DNA of 64,000 nucleotides from CAZJYI01 sp964550025 (GCA_964550025.1 CAZJYI010000053.1:1-64000), one strand, 5' to 3'. Counted from the stretch's first letter, positions 9,649 through 17,625 are shown. A program made the numbers and translations. Notes: generated from the letters alone by a model not told the origin.

Positions 9649-10151
9649 TGTGTCTCTCTCCGTTCCTTCATCAGTTGCTTGCGCGAAAACTCGATTCGAA
9701 CATCCTTGAGAAGCTTCACCTTCTCGGTCTCCGAGTCCCATTCCATTCCAATACCGGTAATCACGACCCCCTTCCGGCGTACCCGCACGAGACTCGAAGA
9801 CCTGGCCGTGCCGTTTACGCGGTCGTAGTCACACTCCGCGGCCTCGATCCGGCCTTCCTCCTCGCCCGTGGGCGTGTACATGTACACCACGACTCCGGTG
9901 CCCTTTATCTCGCCATCCTCTCCCGGCGGCGGAACGAGAGCCTCCCGGGACGTCAACACCGTCTTCTCCGCGCCGTTGGCGTAACGATGCAGGGTCATCT
10001 TCAGTTCCTTGATCTTCCCGGACGAGATCTCGGTCTGCCCGGGTGCGCGACGCGCCCCTGGCAGAGCCATGGCAAGACCAACCACAAGCGTCCCGCACCA
10101 TCGCTGGAAGCACCTCGGTCGTCGCCGCCGCGTCTCAATCAACCGCTTCAT
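9645..10151 (-). CDS. lptC: LptC-like LPS export protein
   Basis: The 168-residue product has an N-terminal basic and hydrophobic segment (about 14-32) that serves as an anchor or signal, then a beta-rich domain related to LptC: LKMTLHRYANGAEKTVLTSREALV, GRIEAAECDYDRVNGTARSSSLVRVRRKGVVITGIGMEWDSETEKVKLLKDVRIEF. The final segment is the part most typical of LptC/YrbK. It would accept LPS from the LptBFG complex. GAGGAGG lies 4 bases before the ATG, and the start overlaps the end of kdsA by 17 bases; its stop overlaps lptA. The identity is supported mainly by that last segment and by gene order. Confidence 0.82.
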   Translation of the reverse strand: MKRLIETRRRRPRCFQRWCGTLVVGLAMALPGARRAPGQTEISSGKIKELKMTLHRYANGAEKTVLTSREALVPPPGEDGEIKGTGVVVYMYTPTGEEEGRIEAAECDYDRVNGTARSSSLVRVRRKGVVITGIGMEWDSETEKVKLLKDVRIEFSRKQLMKERRETQ

Positions 10152-10953
10152 CGATCCTCCTCAGTGTTCTCCAAAGACCACGCAACCGCGAAAACGGCAA
10201 CGCATTGTCCGCGTCGGACAACGCACGCGACGGATCTACGTGCGTCTCAAGAAAGACGGCATCACATCCGGCCGCCACCGCGGCCCGGGCCAAGGCAGGC
10301 ACCCAGCAGGCATCACCCGAAGACCGCGTCCCCGCCCCCCCCGGCCGCTGCACGCTATGCGTCGCATCAAACACCACAGGATAGCCCAACTGCCGCATGA
10401 TCGGCAAGCTGCGCATGTCCGCAACCAGGTTGTTGTACCCGAACGAGGCCCCGCGTTCCGTCAGCAGCACACGCCGGTTACCCGTGCTCTCAATCTTCGC
10501 AACCACGTTGCGCATGTCTTCGGGTGCCATGAACTGCCCCTTCTTCACGTTCACCGGACAGCCGCTCTCGCCAGCCGCCACCAACAAGTCCGTCTGCCGG
10601 CAGAGAAAAGCCGGGATCTGCAGCGCATCCACGACGCCGGCCACGGCGGGGACTTCCGCGTCACTGTGAACGTCGGTCAAGACCGGCACACCGAACCGCT
10701 CGCGAATCTCCGCCAGAATCTCCAGACCGGCCGCCAGACCGGGTCCGCGAAACGACGCGTGCGACGAACGATTGGCCTTGTCGTAAGACGCTTTGAATAT
10801 GAACGGCACGTCCTCCCGGCGCGCAAAAGCGGCAAGGCGCTCTGCCAGGTCAAGGCAAGCCTCGCGACTCTCTATGACGCACGGCCCGGCAATCAGCGCC
10901 AGCGGCGACCTGCCGCCGACTTTCACGGAACCGATCTTGACTGTCTTACCCAT
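10135..10953 (-). CDS. kdsA: 3-deoxy-8-phosphooctulonate (Kdo-8-P) synthase
   Basis: KdsA joins phosphoenolpyruvate and arabinose-5-phosphate to form Kdo-8-phosphate, the first committed step to the LPS inner-core sugar Kdo. The 272-residue barrel shows LIAGPCVIESREACLD, FIFKASYDKANRSS, GVPVLTDVHSDAE, VDALQIPAFLCRQTDLL, KKGQFMAPEDM, DATHSVQRPGG and VFLETHVDPSRALSD, all family signatures. I start at the ATG at 10953 with GAGGCAGAAC before it; the longer open frame upstream is only the translated heptad array B. Next gene kdsB makes the second enzyme of the pathway. Confidence 0.96.
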   Translation of the reverse strand: MGKTVKIGSVKVGGRSPLALIAGPCVIESREACLDLAERLAAFARREDVPFIFKASYDKANRSSHASFRGPGLAAGLEILAEIRERFGVPVLTDVHSDAEVPAVAGVVDALQIPAFLCRQTDLLVAAGESGCPVNVKKGQFMAPEDMRNVVAKIESTGNRRVLLTERGASFGYNNLVADMRSLPIMRQLGYPVVFDATHSVQRPGGAGTRSSGDACWVPALARAAVAAGCDAVFLETHVDPSRALSDADNALPFSRLRGLWRTLRRIDEAVD

Positions 10954-10963
10954 GTTCTGCCTC

Positions 10964-11068
10964 GTCCCGGACTCGCGACTTGCGGCCCTGGACTCGCGAC
11001 TTGCGACCAGCGACTCGCATCGACTCTTCCGCCGGCCACCGATCACTGATCACTGATCACTGGTCACT
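10964..11068. repeat. composite heptad array B (ACTYGCG then GATCACT)
   Basis: Fifteen consecutive 7-bp units in one register: GTCCCGG, ACTCGCG, ACTTGCG, GCCCTGG, ACTCGCG, ACTTGCG, ACCAGCG, ACTCGCA, TCGACTC, TTCCGCC, GGCCACC, then GATCACT three times and GGTCACT. Two unrelated words follow each other without a phase change. The distal part (11057-11068) is translated as the last residues of KdsB. Confidence 0.92.
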
Positions 11069-11827
11069 CTCCCCACACCGTTCCCGCAGAAGCGCCTCAA
11101 CGTATTCAACGTCCTCCGGAGTGTCAACGCCCATTCCCTCGTCATCCGTCTCCATGACGGCCATCCGGGCGCCGATATGCAGGGCTCGGAGCTGCTCGAG
11201 CTTCTCGGCCTGCTCCAGCGCGCACACCGGCGTCGACACCAGGCGCTCGAGGAACGTCCTGCGGTAAGCGTAGATACCGAGGTGACGCCAATGCAGCCCG
11301 GCCACGGCCCCTTGCTCCCCCTCGTCCCGCACGCAGGGAATCCCGGCGCGGGAGAAGTACAGGGCCCGGTGCGCGGCATCGAACACGACTTTGACAACCG
11401 ATGGTGACGCCAGATCCTCCGGACAAACGATCGGCGTGGCCGCGGTGGCCATGTCCCAGGAAGAATCGCCCAGCATCAGCGCCGCGAGCCCGTCAATGAG
11501 CGCCGGATCGATCAGCGGCTCGTCGCCCTGGACGTTGATGATGACGCCGGCCTCCAGGGATGCCACCGCCTCGGCTACACGGTCAGTGCCGGACGGGTGG
11601 TCGGCGCGCGTCATGGCCGCCGTCCCGCCACAGTCCTGAACAACCTGTCGTATGCGTTCGTCGTCGGTCGCCACGATCACGGCATCCAGCCGTTCCGCCC
11701 GATTCACGGCCTCCACCACCCATTGGATTAGAGGCTTCCCGCACAACGGCGCCAGTGCCTTTCCCGGCAGACGCGTAGACCCCCACCGCGCCGGGATGAC
11801 GCCCACCACTCTTGTACTCTCGCCCAT
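11057..11827 (-). CDS. kdsB: CMP-Kdo synthetase (3-deoxy-manno-octulosonate cytidylyltransferase)
   Basis: KdsB activates Kdo as CMP-Kdo for transfer to lipid A. The 256-residue protein has the nucleotide-binding signature IPARWGSTRLPGKALAPLCGKPLIQW, IVATDDERI, the catalytic NVQGDEPLIDP, and RALYFSRAGIP, HLGIYAYRRTFL. Length matches the family (about 250). AGAGGA before the ATG is a good ribosome site. The final residues (ESDQ) are encoded by heptad array B, so the array supplies the stop codon and the protein's tail. Confidence 0.96.
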   Translation of the reverse strand: MGESTRVVGVIPARWGSTRLPGKALAPLCGKPLIQWVVEAVNRAERLDAVIVATDDERIRQVVQDCGGTAAMTRADHPSGTDRVAEAVASLEAGVIINVQGDEPLIDPALIDGLAALMLGDSSWDMATAATPIVCPEDLASPSVVKVVFDAAHRALYFSRAGIPCVRDEGEQGAVAGLHWRHLGIYAYRRTFLERLVSTPVCALEQAEKLEQLRALHIGARMAVMETDDEGMGVDTPEDVEYVEALLRERCGESDQ

Positions 11828-11851
11828 TCGTCCTCTCCCCGCCCCCGTAGG

Positions 11852-11893
11852 CAGTGATCAGTGATTACTGATAACTGATAACTGATAACTGGT
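11852..11893. repeat. heptad array C, short inverted form
   Basis: Six units: CAGTGAT twice, TACTGAT, AACTGAT twice, AACTGGT. The first two units are the reverse complement of the word ATCACTG, so the array changes orientation at about 11865. It fills the 69-base gap between rfaE1 and kdsB. Confidence 0.88.
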
Positions 11894-11896
11894 CCC

Positions 11897-12898
11897 TCAC
11901 TCCATCGACCCCAGCAACTCCTCCGGCGTGCAGGTGGCGACGCCGATCTTGCCGACTACGACACCCGCGGCCTGGTTTGCCAGCGACGCCGCCTCGCGGT
12001 GGTCGGCTCCGGCCGACAGGCACAGCATGGTGGCCGCAATGACGGTGTCGCCCGCACCGCACACGTCGAATACCTCGCGCGCCTTGGTGGGAATCACAAC
12101 CGCGTCTTCCTCACGCCCCACCAGGTACATCCCGTGGCTGCCGAGTGTAATAACGAGAAACCCGGCGTGCCATTTCTCCAGCAGCGCGCTTGCGGCCTGC
12201 TTGAGCTGGGGGTGCTCGCCCGGATGCTCCGTCATAGGCGTGCAGACAACGCCGGCGGCCCAACAGGCTTCGCGGTAATTCGGCGTGGCAAAGGTGAGCG
12301 CCTCGAAATCCAACTCGTGGTTGTCCTTGGGGTCCAACCCCACCGGCACGTCCAGCGCCGACGCCAGCCGCGTGGTCTGCCCCACGGTCTCCTGCGTAAC
12401 GACCCCTTTGCCGTAGTCCTCTATGATGATACCGTCCACGTTCGCGCGCGCCAGATCCTCGAGCCGGGCCACAAGCTCTCCCTGCGTCACGCCCAGTGCC
12501 TCGGGAGTGTCCTCGCGATCCACACGCACGACCTGCTGGTTCTCCGCCAGAATGCGCGTCTTCTCGCTCGTAGTCACCCGGCTGTCACGAACCACGCCCG
12601 ACGTGTCGACGCCTTCCTCCCCCAGGGCCTTCAGCAGCGCGTCCGAAGCCGCGTCAGTCCCCATAGCGCCCACTACAACCGCCTGCCCGCCAAGGGATTG
12701 TATACTCCTGGCCACGTTGGCAGCCCCGCCCGGCAGACAGTGTTCGTCCTGTACGTGCACGACCGGCACGGGCGCCTCCGGAGAAATCCTGTCAACACTC
12801 CCCGACACGTAGCGGTCCAACATGAGATCGCCCAGAACGAGAATGCGCCGCCCCGCCGCCTTGCTCAAAATGGCCCCGGCTCGATCAACTGAAATCAT
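11897..12898 (-). CDS. rfaE1: D-glycero-beta-D-manno-heptose-7-phosphate kinase (RfaE domain I)
   Basis: This ribokinase/PfkB-family enzyme phosphorylates heptose-7-phosphate at C1 on the route to ADP-heptose for the LPS inner core. The 333-residue product covers only the kinase half of HldE; the nucleotidyltransferase half is absent here. Signatures: LVLGDLMLDRYVSGSVDRISPEAPVPVV, PGGAANVARSIQSLGG, VRVDRED, IIIEDYGKGV, DPKDNHELDF and the PfkB motif DVCGAGDTVIAA with the catalytic aspartate. The start at 12898 has no strong ribosome site. The stop lies four bases from heptad array C. Confidence 0.93.
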   Translation of the reverse strand: MISVDRAGAILSKAAGRRILVLGDLMLDRYVSGSVDRISPEAPVPVVHVQDEHCLPGGAANVARSIQSLGGQAVVVGAMGTDAASDALLKALGEEGVDTSGVVRDSRVTTSEKTRILAENQQVVRVDREDTPEALGVTQGELVARLEDLARANVDGIIIEDYGKGVVTQETVGQTTRLASALDVPVGLDPKDNHELDFEALTFATPNYREACWAAGVVCTPMTEHPGEHPQLKQAASALLEKWHAGFLVITLGSHGMYLVGREEDAVVIPTKAREVFDVCGAGDTVIAATMLCLSAGADHREAASLANQAAGVVVGKIGVATCTPEELLGSME

Positions 12899-12913
12899 CT
12901 GTGTAGCTTTCTT

Positions 12914-12997
12914 GTGGACTATGGACTATGGACCGCGGTCCGCTAATCACCGATTACTGATCACTGGTCACTGATCACTGGTTACTGACTGCTGCTC
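12914..12997. repeat. composite heptad array D (GGACTAT then ACTGATC)
   Basis: Twelve units in a single register: GTGGACT, ATGGACT, ATGGACC, GCGGTCC, GCTAATC, ACCGATT, ACTGATC, ACTGGTC, ACTGATC, ACTGGTT, ACTGACT, GCTGCTC. As in array B, two different words are chained in phase. Bases 12968-12997 are coding, forming the tail of the upstream protein. Confidence 0.9.
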
Positions 12998-13711
12998 ACT
13001 CCCCTTCGCAACCGGTACTGACCGCGACAGCTCAACGTAGTCTTTTTCGTCGGTTGCAACCCATTCGCGTTGAAGATCTTTTGTCGGCCTGGCGCCGGTC
13101 CTTTGCTGGCTACGCACCCTGAGCCGGTAGTGGTAGAGGCACCGGTCGGACGCACGCATGGGTCCCAGGGCAAAGAAGACGCCGGCGGCCGTCCGCTGCA
13201 CGCCGCTGCCACCGGGCGCCAGCCAACAGAATGCCCCGTCCTCGAGCCGTATCCGCAGCTTGTCGCGCAGTTCGCGGGTAGCCGCGACGGCTGTCGGGGG
13301 CAGTTCGAAATCCACGTGCCCCAGGAACGAAACGGCCGTCGGCTCCCACCCGTTCCCTTTCGCCGGGGCCAGGCAACATGTGCCGCGTACCACCGTCACA
13401 CTCAACATCGGACGCCAGGCCGGTGCAATACGCACCTCCTGCGCGTGGAACCCCGCCGTCTGGTCCATCTTGAATCCCACCGTCTTCACGTCCTCGAGAA
13501 CCAGCACGTACGGAAAGTCGATCCGCGCCTTGCCGACGATCAACTCCACCCCGAGCCGCTTCTCCAGCCATCCCTGGATGAAAACCCGCGCGCCGTCCGT
13601 GCGCACGGCGAAAAACAGCGTGGTCAGCACTACGAGGAGCAGGATCACGGCGGTCAGCAACGTACGCGGCAAACAGCCCTTGCGTTCCTCCTGCATGTCC
13701 CTGGGACTCAT
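12968..13711 (-). CDS. membrane-anchored AsmA-like envelope protein
   Basis: The 247-residue product has one N-terminal membrane helix (about 15-35) and then a segment, FIQGWLEKRLGVELIVGKARIDFPYVLVLEDVKTVGFK, that resembles the start of AsmA/TamB-type bridge proteins. The rest has no motif I can name. Its place between yggS and the LPS genes suggests an envelope role. The last nine residues (EQQSVTSDQ) are translated heptad array D, so the original C-terminus may have been replaced. The start at 13711 is the first ATG; a second ATG five codons later is possible. Family assignment is tentative. Confidence 0.6.
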   Translation of the reverse strand: MSPRDMQEERKGCLPRTLLTAVILLLVVLTTLFFAVRTDGARVFIQGWLEKRLGVELIVGKARIDFPYVLVLEDVKTVGFKMDQTAGFHAQEVRIAPAWRPMLSVTVVRGTCCLAPAKGNGWEPTAVSFLGHVDFELPPTAVAATRELRDKLRIRLEDGAFCWLAPGGSGVQRTAAGVFFALGPMRASDRCLYHYRLRVRSQQRTGARPTKDLQREWVATDEKDYVELSRSVPVAKGSEQQSVTSDQ

Positions 13712-13712
13712 A

Positions 13713-13768
13713 GCTTACTCGTACACTCAGTCGCCCACACTTAGTCGGCTACACCTGGTCGCCCCACC
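13713..13768. repeat. heptad array L (14-bp higher-order unit)
   Basis: Units AGCTTAC, TCGTACA, CTCAGTC, GCCCACA, CTTAGTC, GGCTACA, CCTGGTC, GCCCCAC. Alternating heptads make a 14-bp repeat (CTYAGTC + GSCYACA). It fills the yggS to AsmA-like gene gap, so this spacer also keeps the 7-bp period with a different word. Confidence 0.75.
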
Positions 13769-13805
13769 TGCCCGATCCCGTCTTCCGGTGCTAACACGCC
13801 TTCAA

Positions 13806-14516
13806 TCACCCGCCCTTCCGGGCCACCGGTCTACGCCCGAAAAGCACCGTCCCAAGCCGTATCCAGGTAGCCCCCTCTTCGATGGCCACCTCGAAATCGT
13901 GCGACATACCCATGGACAGCCCTGGCAAATCGAATCCAGTCTCGTCCCGGGCGCTGTCGCGCAGCTCGCGAAGCCGTACAAAGAAGGGGCGTACGTCTTC
14001 CGGGTCTTCAGCAAACGGGGGCATCGTCATCAAGCCCACCACGTCAACATTCATGGCCGAAGCCGCATGCTCGAGCAACGCCGGCAGCTCGACGGGGGCA
14101 AGACCGAACTTGCTCGCCTCACCGGCCACGTTGACCTGCACGCAGACAGGCATCGTGACACCTTCGTCGCCCGCCGCCTCGTTGACCGCGTCCAGAAGAC
14201 GGATCGAATCCACCGAGTGGATCATCCCGAACAGCCGCACGGCCTCGCGAACCTTGTTGCGCTGCAGGTGGCCTACCATGTGCCATTCGATCTGCCCGGG
14301 GCACAGGGGAATCTTGTGTCGTGCCTCCTGTATGCGATTCTCACCAAAGACGTCGACGCCGCAAGCGGCCGCCTCCGACACCGTATCAGGACCGAACTTC
14401 TTGGACACGGCAACCAGGGTCACATCGTCGCGCGACCTCCCACAACGGCCGCAAGCGGCCCCAATACGCCGCTCAACCGCCGCCAACCGCCCCTCAAAGC
14501 TGTCCGCCAGTTCCAT
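13806..14516 (-). CDS. yggS: YggS-family PLP homeostasis protein
   Basis: YggS/PLPBP binds pyridoxal phosphate and balances B6 vitamers and amino-acid pools. The 236-residue single-domain barrel has VTLVAVSKKFGPDTV with the PLP lysine, FGENRIQEARHK, IEWHMVGHLQRNKVR, IHSVDSIRLL, QVNVAGEASKFG, LMTMPPFAEDP and LSMGMSHDFEVAIEEGATWIRLGTVLFG, all characteristic. AAAGG nine bases before the ATG fits. It follows recR after a 125-base spacer that holds array E. Confidence 0.95.
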   Translation of the reverse strand: MELADSFEGRLAAVERRIGAACGRCGRSRDDVTLVAVSKKFGPDTVSEAAACGVDVFGENRIQEARHKIPLCPGQIEWHMVGHLQRNKVREAVRLFGMIHSVDSIRLLDAVNEAAGDEGVTMPVCVQVNVAGEASKFGLAPVELPALLEHAASAMNVDVVGLMTMPPFAEDPEDVRPFFVRLRELRDSARDETGFDLPGLSMGMSHDFEVAIEEGATWIRLGTVLFGRRPVARKGG

Positions 14517-14553
14517 TGTCTGTCGCCTTTCCCGCCCGAGGGGCGTCCCGCTG

Positions 14554-14637
14554 CCCCAGTTATCAGTTATCAGTAATCAGTGATCTGTTACCTCCCCCAC
14601 TGATAACTGATTACTGATAACTGGTCACTGACAACTT
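14554..14637. repeat. heptad array E, hairpin-forming inverted arms
   Basis: Left arm 14556-14581 (words TATCAGT, AATCAGT) and right arm 14599-14624 (words ATAACTG, ATTACTG) are reverse complements at 24 of 26 positions, separated by 17 bases. All twelve units keep one 7-bp register across the loop. Transcribed, this would form a long stem-loop between recR and yggS. Confidence 0.92.
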
Positions 14638-14641
14638 CCCC

Positions 14642-15244
14642 TCACGCCTCATGCCGATAGCTGATCGCCTTCCCCAGCGTGACGGCATCCGCATAGCGAA
14701 TGCCGCTGCCCGCGGGCAATCCGAGCGCCAGGCGGCTCACCGCAACGTCAAGCGGGCGCAGCACTTCGACCAGGTAGCTGGCCGTGGACTCACCCTCGAC
14801 GTCCGTGTTGGTGGCCAGGATGACCTCGGCAAACCCTTCCTCTCGAACGCGCGCCACCAGCGCTTCCACGCGGATATCGGCGCGTCCTTCGCCACGCATG
14901 GGCGACAGCCGCCCCATGAGCGCGTGGTAGCGCCCGTGGTACTGTCCCGTTCTTTCGATCAGTACGATGTCGTTGGGGTCCTCGACCACGCACAACAGGG
15001 TTGCATCGCGCCGCGGACTCGTGCAAAGCGTGCAGGGGTCGCGATCGACGGTAGTGATGCTGCCGCAGCGGCCGCAGCCTCGCATACGTTCGCCGACCTC
15101 CCGCAACGACTCCACGAGCTCCTGCAGAAGCCCTTCCCGGTCACGCACGAGCTTTATGGCCATGCGCTCGGCGGAACGGCGTCCGACTCCGGGGAGCTTT
15201 CCGAGACAGTGGGTCAGCCTGTCCAGTGACGTAGCCGGATTCAT
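14642..15244 (-). CDS. recR: recombination protein RecR
   Basis: RecR works with RecO and RecF to load RecA at gaps. The 200-residue product has the helix-hairpin-helix LGKLPGVGRRSAERMA, a four-cysteine zinc site CGRCGSITTVDRDPCTLC, and a Toprim domain starting LLCVVEDPNDIVLIERTG with the catalytic-like acidic residues, then ATNTDVEGESTASYL and SRLALGLPAGSGIRYAD, all RecR signatures. I start at the ATG at 15244, two bases after ybaB; a TTG two codons earlier overlaps the ybaB stop. The order dnaX-ybaB-recR is widely conserved. Confidence 0.96.
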   Translation of the reverse strand: MNPATSLDRLTHCLGKLPGVGRRSAERMAIKLVRDREGLLQELVESLREVGERMRGCGRCGSITTVDRDPCTLCTSPRRDATLLCVVEDPNDIVLIERTGQYHGRYHALMGRLSPMRGEGRADIRVEALVARVREEGFAEVILATNTDVEGESTASYLVEVLRPLDVAVSRLALGLPAGSGIRYADAVTLGKAISYRHEA

Positions 15245-15246
15245 GC

Positions 15247-15549
15247 TCAACCGAACAGGTCGCCCAGCCCCATGCCTCCCGTGAGACGCTGCATGTCGTT
15301 GGCGGCTGCCTTCTTGGAGGAATCAAGAGCGCTGTTGACCGTGGAGACCAGGAGTTTCTGCAACCGTTCTTTGCGAGACGGGTCCAGCAGGTCGGGGTCG
15401 ATGCTGATGCTCTTTACCGACATGTCGCCCTTCGCAACGACCGTAATGGAACCGTCCGTGCTCTTCACCTCAACGGTCTTGCGGGCAAGCTCCTTCTGCA
15501 TCTTCTTGACCTGCTTGACCTGCTTCATCATCTTCAACATGTTCGCCAT
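15247..15549 (-). CDS. ybaB: YbaB/EbfC nucleoid-associated protein
   Basis: The 100-residue protein is a YbaB-family DNA-binding dimer. It begins MANMLKMMKQVKQVKKMQKEL (long amphipathic helix) and has VEVKSTDGSITVVAKGDMSVKSISIDPDLL and the C-terminal Gly-rich tail typical of the family. AAAGGGA six bases before the ATG at 15549 supports this start over the upstream GTG. It lies between dnaX (14-base gap) and recR (2-base gap) as in most bacteria. Confidence 0.95.
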   Translation of the reverse strand: MANMLKMMKQVKQVKKMQKELARKTVEVKSTDGSITVVAKGDMSVKSISIDPDLLDPSRKERLQKLLVSTVNSALDSSKKAAANDMQRLTGGMGLGDLFG

Positions 15550-15563
15550 TGGTTGTCCCTTTC

Positions 15564-17297
15564 TCACTCTCTCACATCAATAATGTCGCCCTTGAACAGG
15601 TCCATCGCCTTCTTCACGGCGGGATCGTCGCGCCAGATCGCCACGTCGACGGGCGGCTTCGACGGCGTTTTCCCCCCATCCGCCGCGGGAAGCTGCTCCG
15701 CGTCAGAAGCTGCCGTGCTCTCCCCGGGGGCGGACGGCGGGGATGCAGGCACGCCGCCGGCGGCGTCCGGCGCGGCAAGTACAAAGGCAACGCGGAGACC
15801 CGGTTTCAGTTCGTCACCGATCACTTTCTCCAGCGCGCGACGGTTGCGCGCAGCCTTCAGATTGTCCATCTCGCTCTCGAACTCGGGATCCAACGCAATC
15901 GTGACCTCGCCCCCGGACACGGACACGGGGCGCGCGTCGGGCAGCGACGCGCGAACCATCACCGCCATCTTCCCGGTCCGCTCGCAGATCCGCGGCCACT
16001 TGGCCGCCAACTGCGCAGACAGCTCCTCGTCGGTCAGTGCCGGTGGAGCGGCCGTAGCTTCCCGCACCGCGGGTTCGGACCGCGTCACCTCGTAGGCTGT
16101 CGGCGCCGCGGCGACAGTACGTCCCTGCGCCGGCGCCGACGCACCACCGCCGCCCTCCACCAGGAGCTCGTTGACCTTGCGTAGAATCTGCTCCAGCGAT
16201 ACCACCGTGGCCGCCCTCGCACAGCGAATCAGCGCCGTTTCCATAAGCGTACGGCGCGAAAGGGCGAACTTCATCCGGTCGTCCGTCTCGGTCAGAATGC
16301 TGGTCACGCGCAGGATTCGGTCCATGTTGGTCGAGCCCGCCTGCTCCTTCAGGGTCTCTACCTGCCCCTCCGTGAGGTCCAATTCGGCCGCGTCAGCGGC
16401 ATTGACATGCATACAGACGAGCAGATTGCGAAAATGCTCCAGCAGTTCCAGCAGGAGACGCCTCAGGTCCTTGCCGCCCTCGTCCAGCTCGTGGATCATC
16501 CTGACGATCGCACGGATGTCCCCCGCCAGAATGCTGCCTGCAAGTTCCTCAAGCACCCCGCGCGAAACCAGTCCGAAGACGGCAAGCACGTCCTCCTCCG
16601 TGAGCTCGTTGCCCTTGAAGGAAATGAGCTGGTCAAGCGCCGACTCGGCATCCCGCAGTCCACCCTCCGAGCCGCGCGCGATCGCCAGAAGTGCATCTTC
16701 CCCGATTTTGATCTTCTCCGTCTTGGCGATGAGCCGCAAGCGTTCGATAATGGCCCCGACCGGGATGCGACGCAGGTCGAAACGCTGGCAGCGGGAGATG
16801 ATCGTCGCCAGGATCTTGTCCGGCTCGGTCGTTGCAAACAGGAACTTGACGTGCGGGGGAGGCTCCTCGAGCGTCTTGAGCAGCGCGTTGAAAGCCGCGT
16901 TGCTCAACATGTGGACCTCGTCGATGATGTAGACCTTGTGCGGCCCGCGCGCGGGAGCGTACTTGACTGTATCGCGCAGTTCGCGGACCTGCTCAACGCC
17001 GTTGTTGGAGGCACCGTCGATCTCGAGCACGTCCAGGCTCGTGCCCGACGTGATCTCGTTGCAGGAGTCACACGTATCGCAGGGCGTCGTGGTGGGCCCA
17101 TCCTGGCAGTTGAGCGCCTTGGCGAATATGCGGGCAACGGACGTCTTGCCCACTCCGCGCGGCCCTACAAAGAGATAGGCGTGCGCCGTGCGGCCCGACT
17201 CGATGGCGTTCGCCAGCGTGCGGGTAACGTGCTCCTGACCAACAACATCGGAAAACTGCTGTGGCCGCCATTTGCGGGCAATTACCTCGTAGGACAT
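15564..17297 (-). CDS. dnaX: DNA polymerase III subunit gamma/tau
   Basis: DnaX is the ATPase of the clamp-loader complex. The 577-residue product has YEVIARKWRPQQFSDVVGQ at the N-terminus, Walker A GPRGVGKT (45-52), the zinc cysteines C64, C73, C76 and C79, Walker B with IIDEVHMLS, the sensor I segment FATTEPDKI and arginine finger in SRCQRF. The C-terminal 200 residues include an Ala/Pro-rich linker and a domain typical of tau. The start at 17297 matches the family N-terminus; the frame remains open further upstream only because repeat array F is translated. No clear A-rich frameshift site for a short gamma form was seen. Confidence 0.96.
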   Translation of the reverse strand: MSYEVIARKWRPQQFSDVVGQEHVTRTLANAIESGRTAHAYLFVGPRGVGKTSVARIFAKALNCQDGPTTTPCDTCDSCNEITSGTSLDVLEIDGASNNGVEQVRELRDTVKYAPARGPHKVYIIDEVHMLSNAAFNALLKTLEEPPPHVKFLFATTEPDKILATIISRCQRFDLRRIPVGAIIERLRLIAKTEKIKIGEDALLAIARGSEGGLRDAESALDQLISFKGNELTEEDVLAVFGLVSRGVLEELAGSILAGDIRAIVRMIHELDEGGKDLRRLLLELLEHFRNLLVCMHVNAADAAELDLTEGQVETLKEQAGSTNMDRILRVTSILTETDDRMKFALSRRTLMETALIRCARAATVVSLEQILRKVNELLVEGGGGASAPAQGRTVAAAPTAYEVTRSEPAVREATAAPPALTDEELSAQLAAKWPRICERTGKMAVMVRASLPDARPVSVSGGEVTIALDPEFESEMDNLKAARNRRALEKVIGDELKPGLRVAFVLAAPDAAGGVPASPPSAPGESTAASDAEQLPAADGGKTPSKPPVDVAIWRDDPAVKKAMDLFKGDIIDVRE

Positions 17298-17313
17298 AGT
17301 ATCTCTTCCATTT

Positions 17314-17536
17314 GGATCCGATCCAAACAGGACGTCCGGCGGCAAACCCGAATCTCGAATACCGAAACTCGAAACAAATGCGAAACTCGAAGGTTCAAAC
17401 GCCCGAAACCAAGAGGAGGCCCCCCGCCTCACGTCCGGCTATTCGGTCATTTCCCTCTCTCGGTTTTCGGGATTGTCTCGTATTTCGGATTTCGACATTC
17501 GGATTTGCGGCCTTGTGACCGTTTGGAATGGGATCC
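17314..17536. repeat. heptad element F with terminal inverted repeats (TTTCGGA/TCCGAAA words)
   Basis: Left arm 17347-17400 has CCCGAAT, CTCGAAT, ACCGAAA, CTCGAAA and imperfect copies; right arm 17464-17512 has TTTTCGG, TCGTATT, TCGGATT, TCGACAT, TCGGATT in strict 7-bp phase. The element is bounded by inverted ends, GGATCCGATCCAAAC at 17314-17328 and GTTTGGAATGGGATCC at 17521-17536. It separates the divergent dnaX and tadA genes. Confidence 0.85.
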
Positions 17537-17625
17537 GTCTACCAATCACCGTCGATATGCCGATCTCTGATAACGGTTTCGCTTTGGTTTGACAAGGATA
17601 TTAGGTTCGCGCACAGTGCCGCAAC

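Noticed and set aside
9068..14637. CRISPR array
   Set aside because: Repeats are 7 bp and continuous, with no spacers, no 23-47-bp repeat and no cas genes.
15564..17297. Programmed frameshift in dnaX for a short gamma form
   Set aside because: No A-rich slippery run with a following stem was found in the expected part of the gene.
17589..17617. Promoter for tadA (TTGACA at 17589)
   Set aside because: The matching -10 would be CACAGT only 8 bases before the ATG, which is too weak and too close.
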